Shown one piece after another: positions 56,066 through 64,000 of a stretch of 64,000 nucleotides of DNA (positions are counted from its first letter, which is position 1; each line of letters begins with the position of its first letter). The position numbers and the translations under genes are program-made. Below the pieces are notes generated by a model. It did not search any database and was not told the DNA's origin. It was given only the letters and a program-made list of their open reading frames with translations. The stretch is from Pyxicephalus adspersus (taxonomy: Eukaryota; Chordata; Amphibia; Anura; Pyxicephalidae), in NCBI RefSeq assembly GCF_032062135.1, contig NC_092858.1:171143347-171207346 (forward strand), written 5' to 3'.

Positions 56066-56188
56066 TTATGTCCTCTCCTCCTGTGTCACTGTCTGTATTC
56101 GTCTGTCATTTGCAACCCCTTTTTAATGTACAGCGCTGCGTAATATGTTGGGGCTTTATAAATCCTGTTTATTAATAATAATAATATT
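56066..56188 (+). mobile_element. L2-type LINE 3'-end fragment
   Basis: TGTCCTCTCCTCCTGTGTCA, CGTCTGTCATTTGCAACCCC, AATGTACAGCGCTGCGTAAT, ATGTTGGGGCTTTATAAATC, then TTTATTAATAATAATAAT. Confidence 0.85.
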
Positions 56189-56383
56189 GGCTCAAATGAT
56201 AAACTATAAGTCACTATAAATCACTTGAAAGTGAACCTGTCACCTCTAATACTTTTCAAGAATCAATAAGGCTCCAGGTAGCATTTCCGAAAAAAAAGTG
56301 CTTCTTTCTTGCTCTATATTAAAATAGATTATTCCAAGTTGTGAAATCCAAATCACTTGGTCTTTGTCTGTCAACAAAGTTGA

Positions 56384-56515
56384 TTGTAAGCTCTTCGGGG
56401 CAGGGTCCTCTCCTCCTCCTGTGTCACTGTCTGTATCTGTCTTTCATTTGCAACCCCGAAGTACAGGACCGCGTAATATGTTGGCGCTATATAAATACTG
56501 TTTGTTAATAATAAT
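56384..56515 (+). mobile_element. L2-type LINE 3'-end fragment
   Basis: ATTGTAAGCTCTTCGGGGCA, CTCCTCCTCCTGTGTCACTG, TTTCATTTGCAACCCC, a short deletion, then GCGTAATATGTTGGCGCTAT and ATAAATACTGTTTGTTAATA. It lies only about 200 bp from the previous copy, in the same orientation. Confidence 0.85.
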
Positions 56516-57335
56516 AACTGTTTAGTAAAAATAAAAACAATGATTAAGGAGTCAAGTATTTCTGAGTATGATCAGTCAAAAAGCAGACACCGCTCTACAT
56601 AGGTCAAACATGCAGCAATGCAAAACGATATCGATGGCTATATGAAACATCTAAAGTTTGTAGGCAGCTCATGGACTGCATACTATACACATAGGGAAGG
56701 CTGTCATAATCAAGTTTATTGGAGACCACATTTTAATTTGTAAGTATATAAAGTATAAAAATTTAAAACCCCTACAGGACCCCTTTAAGAAGTCCAGACA
56801 CAGGAGCTGTAAGCAGGGGCTATGGGCAGCACAGGGATTTCTGCTGTTTATGCATGATGTAGCTTGTGAATTCTTCAGAAAAGAAAAAAAGCATTACCAG
56901 CCTTTGTGTTTGTCCAGATCTGCTGACCTTCATTCTTCCAGATAACCCTGACAGTCCTTTCTCACAGCACAAGAATGACAGAGCCCCAGTGCTCCAACCA
57001 AAAGGAGGGAGAGGGGGAGGAAGGCTGAATACAAACCCTAATGCACTGCAAGGTACTTGTTGCAGACAATCTGTTTTGGGAATCCAAATCTTCCATCTTT
57101 GAGTATCATGAAACCAAACTTCACAAATGTCTGTCACACTGGCTGAGGATTTGTTCCTATGAATAATGCTAATGTCTCAAAGAGACGCACAATAAATATC
57201 ATAACTTTCCAGCATGTTAGATTACAGTTTTACCAGCGTTTCACTGCTTGCTTTAAAAACAGCACATTTACAAAAGATGATCGCCTGGAAATCCATATTT
57301 TGAATAAGGATTTCATGAAGATGGTAATGGAAAGC
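56516..57335. other. Non-coding DNA, nothing recognised
   Basis: The opposed open frames at 56820-57137 have no domain. Confidence 0.4.
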
Positions 57336-57447
57336 TAACAAATATCAAATGAACTTAAGAAATCAATTCCAGGTTTGCTGGATCAGCCAGCTTCACTGAT
57401 GAAAGTGTATCCTCTCCAGCCTTGGTGAGCTTGAAAAAATCAGGGCC
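57336..57447 (+). mobile_element. Family A MITE, right half
   Basis: CCAGGTTTGCTGGATCAGCC, CTTCACTGATGAAAGTGTAT, CCTCTCCAGCCTTGGTGAGC and AAAATCAGGGCC. Confidence 0.75.
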
Positions 57448-57785
57448 ATAGAGTCCCGTACTTCATCAATACAACAGAACAGTCCTAAACATATTACGTA
57501 AATACAGTTTTTGGTATATGCATATTGACACAACAAAGACCTAATATGTGATTCAAGTGACTATTATGGTATTTTAAAGATGTTTAAATAAAGCAATGTT
57601 TTATGTTTTTTTGTGAATTATTCAAATGTTTTAAAAGTCCCGGGAATTGCCTATTTGCGTCCTCAAGTTTTCTGTGTTCTGATACAACAGAACAGTTCCC
57701 GCCAGCAGTAATACAAACCATTACTTTGGACTTTCCATCTCTGTATTATATACAAATGCCAAATGCTGTCTAATCCCTGAAAAAT
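57448..57785. other. Non-coding DNA, nothing recognised
   Basis: No repeat or gene was recognised. Confidence 0.4.
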
Positions 57786-57789
57786 CTGT

Positions 57790-58640
57790 AGTACAATAGG
57801 TGTCTCATTCCTTTGCAATATAAGCATTGCCTCATTCCTCTGCATTATAAGCAGTGCCTCATACCTCTGCAATTATAAGCAGTGCCTCATACCTCTGCAT
57901 TATAAGCAGTGCCTCATTTATAAGCAGTGCCTCATACCTCTGCATTATAAGCAGTGCCTCATTCCTCTGCATTATAAGCAGTGCCTCATTTCTCTGCAAT
58001 ACATACAGTGCTTCATTGCTCCACATTATAAGCAGTGCTGCATTCCTCTGCATTATAAGCAGTGCCTCATTCCTCTGCATTATAAGCAGTGTCTCATACC
58101 TCCGCATTATAAGCAGTGCCTCATACCTCTGCAGGATAAGTTGTACCTCATACCTTTTGCAGTATAAGCAGTGGCACATTCCTCTGCATTATAAGTAGCG
58201 CCTCATTCCTCTGCATTATTTGTAGTGCCTCATTCCTCTGCATTATTTGTAGTGCCTCATACCTCTGCATTATGAGCAGTGCCTCATACCTCTGCAGCAT
58301 ACGCAGTACCTCATACCTTTTGCAGTATAAGCAGTGTCTCATACCTCTGCATTATGAGCAGTGCCACATTTCTCTGCAGTATAAGCAGTGCCTCAATCCT
58401 CTGCATTATAAGCAGTGTCTCATACCTCCACATTATAAGCAGTGTCTCATACCTCTGCATTATAAGCATTGCCTCATACCTCTGCATTATAAGCAGTGTC
58501 TCATACCTCTGCATTATAAGCACTCATACCTCTGCATTATAAGCAGTGTCTCATACCTCTGCATTATAAGCAGTGCCTCATACCTCTGCAGTATAGGCAG
58601 TGCCTCATACCTCTGCATTATAAGCAGTGCCTCATACATC
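57790..58640. repeat. 27-bp minisatellite opening frames on both strands
   Basis: About 30 units of GCCTCATACCTCTGCATTAT followed by AAGCAGT, with variants (ATTCC for ATACC, TTTGTAGT for TAAGCAGT) and a few deletions. Because 27 is divisible by three and the unit lacks stops in several frames, it yields nine-residue repeat peptides: CIISSASYL on the plus strand and QRYEALLIM on the minus strand. The resulting frames reach about 177 codons. There is no start context, conserved flank or other sign of a real gene. Confidence 0.93.
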
Positions 58641-59175
58641 TCTATTACATGGGTTATCTTTATCTCTATGTGCCTGGATGTGTGTGCTATGATTTCAGAT
58701 CTCCAATGTTCCCAGGATTGCATGGTGATGTCACCAGAGCCTTCAGCAAGTGTTAGGTACTTTTCACGCTTCTCTTCAAGTGTTTTATTTCTTGCTTCCA
58801 CTTAGTGTTTTCACATGAAAATGTTACAAGATAGAACCCTGTATTTTCATGAAAGGCCCACTTGAAGCTATGTAAACATTTCCCCACCCTGCGGCCTTCA
58901 CTTTAGTAGAGTAACATTGCTATAGCAACCAAGACACCAGTAATGGAGTGCATAGTATCTCCGGCATATAAAATGACATTTAATTCTCGCGCTCTTCCAT
59001 AAAAAGTACAAATGGAAAGTGAAGTGTGTAACCTATAGAGTCTACAGTTTACTGGAATCATACATGTAATATGATTTTTGGTCAAAACATCAAAGCTCTG
59101 TGCTGTCCTACCAACGCACATGAAGAAACGTCTGGGGAAGGTTATAATGCTCTGCATGTCAAATGACACCTTACG
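58641..59175. other. Non-coding DNA, nothing recognised
   Basis: No repeat or gene was recognised. Confidence 0.4.
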
Positions 59176-59177
59176 GA

Positions 59178-59432
59178 AGTGTTTCTCCACTTTTCTGACA
59201 CGGGGGAACCCTTTAATTAATTTTGAGATCTTCAGGGAACTCCTATAATTACTATATCACAGTGGGAAGAATTCTTCTTACATTTTGGCCTCTGTAAGAG
59301 CTCTCAAACTTACAGATAGCCAGAGCGATCATTGGTGTCACTTAAACTGAGTTACAAACTGCTCATTGCTTATGGCACCCCAGCAAACTCTGGAGGAACC
59401 TTAGGATTCCTCAGGTTGAGAAACTCTGCCCA
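59178..59432 (+). mobile_element. hAT-like element, family C, nearly complete
   Basis: AGTGTTTCTCCACTTTTCTG at the left and CCTCAGGTTGAGAAACTCTG at the right give inverted ends. Inside are GGGGGAACCCTTTAATTAAT, CTTACAGATAGCCAGAGCGA and AACTCTGGAGGAACCTTAGG. This copy best shows both ends of the family. Confidence 0.78.
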
Positions 59433-60072
59433 TAACGAACATGCTAGCACACAAGACATTTTATATTTTGGATTAAGTTGGCCATAAACAGGCAAAACCC
59501 TAAAAGTAATGGACGGGGAATTATTGATCCATCCCCGAGCAGTGTGCCATGTACTGTGCAACACACAGTTCCAAAATTGTTCATTACCATCCTTTAGGTT
59601 AGTCTTATATGGTCCAATTCTTACCAAAGCCCTCCAGGGCAACTCCTACTTAATATAACCATATTATACTGTATTTATGTATTTCTCCAGGATTGCATGC
59701 ATATCAGTGGCCTTCCTCATCTTTTCTCCTTACGTCTATGCATTTATCCAATATGGTCTGCACATCATTGCTGCTTCCTGATAATGGCAGACCCTCAAAC
59801 ATGAAGTGTCGGTGGGTACATTCTGTTCCTGAATATCTCTTGTCTTTTGACTACAACAGAGTGATTTGCACCTATTGGAATGGGTGACATTGGAGGGTAT
59901 CCAATGGTGGATCACACCTGTTCAAAGTGTGTTGGCAAGACCCCATTGTTGGAGCAATTGGCAATTATGAGAATATATATATATTATGAGAATATATTTT
60001 CCAAAATTGCATGCATTTATTAAGATATTCAGTAATGTGTAAAGGACAGTAAACTCAGCAATTAATAGGCCA
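59433..60072. other. Non-coding DNA, nothing recognised
   Basis: A short tandem duplication of TTATGAGAATATAT occurs near 59966-59997. No gene. Confidence 0.4.
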
Positions 60073-60074
60073 AT

Positions 60075-60256
60075 GGGCCTGATTTATTAAAGTTCCAGTG
60101 AAGCTGGGTGATCCAGCAAACCTGGAATGGATTTTTTGAATGTTGTTGTTGATGTTTTGAATTCTGGACCAGATCTTTTCCAGGTTTGCTGGATCACCCA
60201 GCTTCACTGATGAAAGTGTATCTTCTCCTAACTTGGAGAGCTTTAATAAATCGGCT
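60075..60256 (+). mobile_element. Palindromic MITE, family A
   Basis: GGGCCTGATTTATTAAAGTT at the left and GGAGAGCTTTAATAAATCGG at the right, with AAGCTGGGTGATCCAGCAAA and GCTGGATCACCCAGCTTCAC inside. The inner arms are a long near-perfect inverse. Confidence 0.85.
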
Positions 60257-60329
60257 GGTCAGGATAATCATACTCTATTACTTCAATGCTTAGTAAATGA
60301 CAGAGTGACACAAGGCATTGTAAGTTAAA

Positions 60330-60660
60330 ATAAAACCAACGGCCGACTTATCTCTCTTATGACCGGTGCAGAATGGCCGGCATTTTAATCAGCACCTTTG
60401 GGAGCTGGAATGAAATATTTGTGCAAAGCAATCAAAACATTTCCCAAGCCCCGATCAATTCTCCTAGTTAATATTCCGGTCAGCAGGAAGAAAAAATGAT
60501 AAGAGACAAATGCGCTACACGGTGCTGGGTGAGGATGCTTATGTCAGCCCGAGGTAATGCTGCGCATAATAAACATCCTTCATTATTATGCAGTTTCATA
60601 TCTGCGGGATGATTGCAAGGGCGCAGGTATGGTGGACGGGCTCATCGCCTTGACTGCAAA
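60330..60660. other. Possible conserved non-coding segment
   Basis: Contains GCGCATAATAAACATCCTTC next to ATTATTATGCAGTTTCATAT, plus GATAAGAGACAAATGCGCTA and AGTTAATATTCCGGTC, with more CpG than average and no copy elsewhere in the window. The TAATAAA and TTATGCA words could be homeodomain/POU sites. Not tested. Confidence 0.35.
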
Positions 60661-61455
60661 ATGTTCTTTGGCCACCCTGCAACCTGGAGTGTGAGCTGTG
60701 TCTACAAAAAACAACACAAAACCTTTCATCCATTAGCGAATATCTTATGGCCAATTCAATCAGCTTTTGCAATAATCCCGATGTGAAGGCTTAAACTACA
60801 AATGATAATAACCAAAAGTCATTCATTACCAAAGTGAAAATCTCTGGCTAAAAATGGAGGCTCTGGCACTTTTGGCTCCTGGTTTTTAAAGGCTACATGT
60901 TTTTTGGATATGAAAGGGCTAAGCCTAAAGTTCATTTGAACAAAATTCCCTTCAAGTTTATTTAATAAATAGAGCTGGGTTCCTCTCCTCCCAGGTTCAT
61001 GGTTATCTCCTGTGACAGCCGGGGCCTCCCCTTTGTATGAATCTAGTGCTGGGCTTTCTATACTAATATGAAATAGATCTAAATGGGATGTACCCAAATA
61101 GCAGGAACAATAAAATCAATGGGAGGTTAGTGCACAGGTTTGTTGCAACCTGGAACTAAATCTTTAACACCCAGGCTGCAGACAGACTGCATGCCCCAGC
61201 CCATGGAGGAGATAAGGGCCTGTGGATACCCAACTCTGTGTCTAGTAAGCAAGTACTGGGAAATCTTATGTAAAATATTCTTTTGCTGGTAAATTTTAAA
61301 CTAAAGGGAAAAACCTGAAAAGGAAACACAGGGGGTTTGTAAAGAGCTGGCCCACCTTATCACTCCGCCCTTCTGGTATCTTTACTTACAAAGCAAGCTA
61401 TTGTTTCTACACCTGTACTTATGGAAGAGTCTGTTGGGCACTGAAGGAGCAAAGG
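60661..61455. other. Non-coding DNA, nothing recognised
   Basis: The minus-strand open frame at 60819-61097 has no domain. Confidence 0.4.
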
Positions 61456-61458
61456 AAT

Positions 61459-61775
61459 AATGGTGGCTCAGTGGTTAGCACTCTGGCCTTTGCAGCACTA
61501 GGTCCCAGGTTTGAATCTCGTCCAAGACACTATCTGCATGGAGTTTTCAGATTCTCCCCGTGTTTGGGTGGTTTTCTCCTACATTCCAAAAACATGCAGT
61601 TAGGTTAATTGGCTTCCCCCCAAAATTGACCTTAGACTACATTAATGACATATGCCTATGGTAGGGACATGCGATTGTGAGCTCCTTTGAGGGACATCTA
61701 GTGACATGACTATAGACTTTGTACAGCACTATGTAATATGCTGCTGCTATATAAATACTGTGTAATAATAAGGTA
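61459..61775 (+). mobile_element. tRNA-like SINE, copy 4 (best A box)
   Basis: GGTGGCTCAGTGGTTAGCAC (A box) and CCAGGTTTGAATCTCGTCC (B box, one change) are followed by the full body: ACACTATCTGCATGGAGTTT, AACATGCAGTTAGGTTAATT and GATTGTGAGCTCCTTTGAGG. The tail is GACTTTGTACAGCACTATGT with TATATAAATACTGTGTAATA. It is the most complete copy in the window. Confidence 0.88.
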
Positions 61776-62690
61776 AGCTATTTTGGAACTACACCAGCAA
61801 ATAACATTTGCAATACAGAGGTATCCCCACTGAGGTTATGCTTTAGAGGCAGCCATATTTGCTTCTTACAAATGCAGGGTCTGTTTCTTGCAACATTACA
61901 CACTGGTTGTGCTTTCCTACTCCTACACAATGCAAGTCAGCAGAGCCATCATTTAGTCACCTAACCATGTGCATTTTTGTATGGATACGCGTTCAGAATG
62001 AATCCAAGACAATTCATGCGTATTGGAAATCTTTTCATTAGACATAAAGTTTTCGGAAGCGGAAATGCGTATCTGTCAGCGGCATAGTTTCATTTGTCCC
62101 TGACAGAGTTATTTTCACTGAAAAATAATTCAAACATGGCTACGCAGTTGAAAGATAAAAAAAATGTGAACTAGACATGCCCTGTGCTGCAGCTATGTAA
62201 AGAATCAATAGTTTTTTTTTACTTTGGACTAACAGTTGGCAGGTGATGTGTGAAAATTCTGCAGGGATTGAGGAAATCTATTCAAGCAATAGGAATATGC
62301 GTATCGACCAGACTGAACTGAGCTGCCGAATTTACAGATAACAGTCTCACCTGCTGATGCATTGTACAGCCAGGTACTGATCTGACGAGAGTTTTCCGCA
62401 GGTTACTCTGCAATATTTTCTGCAGGTTACACTGCAATATTGTACACAGTGCTTACAGACAACAGCTTTACGTGTTGTATTTGTCCTGATTACCATTGTC
62501 ACATGTAAGGTGATTGAAAATAAAAAATGGAAGAGTTATAAACAGAACAAACACTAAGGATTCATTGTCTAATGGGGCCACCTGTTCCAGTGACAACTTT
62601 ATAACACAAAAAAACTCTTAATATTATGTAACTATTAAATGTAGTAGAAGAAGGTTTGAGGCTCAGATTGTTAATTATGTATTTGTACAT
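61776..62690. other. Non-coding DNA; possible conserved part at 62040-62170
   Basis: 62040-62170 has GGAAGCGGAAATGCGTATCT and CTGAAAAATAATTCAAACAT. A direct repeat of GCAGGTTACTCTGCAATATT-like text occurs twice at about 62398-62442. No gene. Confidence 0.35.
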
Positions 62691-62699
62691 TATTAATCC

Positions 62700-63440
62700 A
62701 TACATAATTATTTAGTACAATTATATATAGTGTATCCTAACTCTTCTAACAGTCACAAGGTTGAGATAATCATTCTAGACAATAGTGTTCTAGCACCATA
62801 CGGGTATCATAAAAACAAAAGTGGGACATATTATGGTCACGTACGTGCCGACGAGTTTCGCCAAATATGGCTTCTTCAGGGGTTTGTTGTTGAAAAGTCT
62901 GTATGAGCTCTATATATTTTAAAGAAGACAGAACACATAAAATGTGAACATTGTCAACATAATGACCAATCGATACTTTTTTATAAGGTTCAATATATCT
63001 GTAAAGGGAGATTCAAAAAACTTTAAAGAGAGTGAACAGAAAAAACATAATGGAACATCAATTTGAGATATGGAATGAGTGAATAATAGCTATAGGTATG
63101 CTTAGCATTGTTTCTTCCCAATAGGGAACATACAGCAAACAATAAACTTAAATGGAGTTTTACCCATTCCATAATATATAGGAACCTAAATTGGGGTCAA
63201 TCAAGGTTACCATTTACTTTAAGGAAGATTAATTCTATTTGTAGCAAGTGAGTTGTAGAGTTTGGTCTTTCCTTCCTGCTTCTGTCTCTTTTTAACTATC
63301 AAACAGACCTGAGGAAGCTAATGTGAGCGAAACTTGTCGAGGTATGAGATATTTTCTGTATGGATTTTATCAACCTGTACATATTTATCAATATATGCAT
63401 TCCCTAAGACGGGTAATATCTTGTACTAATTATGTATAAG
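62700..63440. mobile_element. Candidate element bounded by inverted motifs
   Basis: GTGCCGACGAGTTTCGCCAA with GGCTTCTTCAGGGG (about 62846-62882) faces ACCTGAGGAAGC and GAGCGAAACTTGTCGAGG (about 63307-63344). This is the same inverted pair of motifs as at 29.9-30.5 kb. Outside them TACATAATTATTTAGTAC (62701-62718) and GTACTAATTATGTA (63423-63436) are also inverse. The centre has no clear stem, so this may be a longer relative with unique interior sequence. Confidence 0.55.
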
Positions 63441-64000
63441 AGACCTTTGTCTAGTTTAGAACATAGCTCAGTGGTTTTCTGTTAGACCTAGGTACAATAT
63501 TTTGTTCATTATAATTATGTTTTTAATAACCTTTTGCTGTAAGCCGATCTTTTCTTCTCTCCTTATTTGATATATTTTTTTAACTATCACCATGGTCCTG
63601 TCAAAGCCAGCAGTCTTGTTTCTTTCTGCAGTTTGGGAATGTGGGTCATGCCCTTGCTTGATGATGTGACCACTGCTCTTGCACCATGTATAGCATTGTC
63701 AGTAAAAAGGGCTGCAAAAAGAGCACTCAGATCATTGGTTGTGAAAAGCAAAATGAAAACGCATGAAGACCAAAGGACCTTGAATGATGGTGTACCTGAA
63801 CTCCAAAGGTATCTGTATGGTCTCCTCTGAAGTAAGATTAGCTCTAGATTGTTTCTCTGTCTTCAGATAATCCCACAGATCCTGCAAATCTACAGGCCGG
63901 GAATGAGAATATCTGAGTGAATGTAACTTGGAAAATGGCTCTCCCCCTGCTCCTGTTGCACCTTCAACAATCTTCTTCATCTGTCTAGGTTGTAATAACC
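63441..64000. other. Non-coding DNA, nothing certain
   Basis: Two opposed open frames (63567-63830 plus, 63732-63980 minus) overlap each other. Neither has a domain that I recognise. Confidence 0.35.

Noticed and set aside
57854..58805. Long open frames of 95-177 codons with nine-residue repeats
   Set aside because: They follow directly from a 27-bp tandem repeat with no stop codon in several frames, and appear on both strands at once.
63567..63980. Opposed open frames at the window end
   Set aside because: They overlap in opposite directions and no family was recognised; left as unassigned DNA.

Overview
This window looks like vertebrate nuclear DNA that is either intergenic or deep inside an intron. 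The most likely source is an anuran amphibian. That is inferred from the mix of repeats: decayed L2-type and L1-type LINEs, a tRNA-like SINE, hAT-, Tc1-, mariner- and Tigger-like remnants, many palindromic MITEs (several with TTAA ends), and long (ATT)n tails. It is not based on any species-specific gene. I found no intact protein-coding gene, no convincing host exon, no tRNA or rRNA gene and no CRISPR array. The base composition is AT-rich, and a 246-base run of N marks an assembly gap inside a minisatellite.

Layout. 0-3 kb: a broken mariner transposase, then a degenerate 61-bp minisatellite with two palindromic MITEs embedded. 4-5 kb: a second minisatellite. 6.2 kb: a pair of facing CTCF-like motifs. 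7.2-7.7 kb: one MITE nested in a hAT-like element. 9.5-10.1 kb: a clean array of the same 61-bp family with a 183-bp higher-order period. 12.9 kb: a tRNA-like SINE. 14.7-15.9 kb: a 43-bp minisatellite holding the N gap. 17.9-20.4 kb: a TTAA-flanked MITE, an L1-type LINE 3' end, and a palindromic MITE split by a hAT element. 21.6-22.2 and 26.1-26.5 kb: L2-type reverse-transcriptase remnants. 24 kb: a 26-bp minisatellite. 29.9-30.5 kb: a long foldback element. 32.2 kb: a nearly perfect 40-bp hairpin. 33.2-33.9 kb: a Tc1 fragment and a Tigger-like MITE whose sister copy lies at 51.6-52.1 kb. 35.4-45.2 kb: TTAA elements, a hAT element and Tc1 debris. 53.8-54.3 kb: a TTAA element containing a MITE fragment. 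57.8-58.6 kb: a 27-bp minisatellite that opens reading frames on both strands. 55.3 and 61.5 kb: two more SINE copies. 62.7-63.4 kb: another element bounded by inverted motifs.

How the parts relate. The clearest functional link is that the SINE and the short 5'-truncated L2-type copies share the same 3' tail, ending in (ATT)n. This is what is expected if the SINE is mobilised by that LINE's enzyme. The DNA elements are nearly all non-autonomous, and the transposase pieces present (mariner, Tc1) carry frameshifts, stops or lost catalytic residues, so nothing here appears able to move by itself. Between the repeats are stretches without recognisable repeats; a few have more CpG and homeodomain-type motifs than their surroundings and may be conserved regulatory DNA, but this cannot be tested without alignments. 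Any host gene that this sequence regulates lies outside the window.
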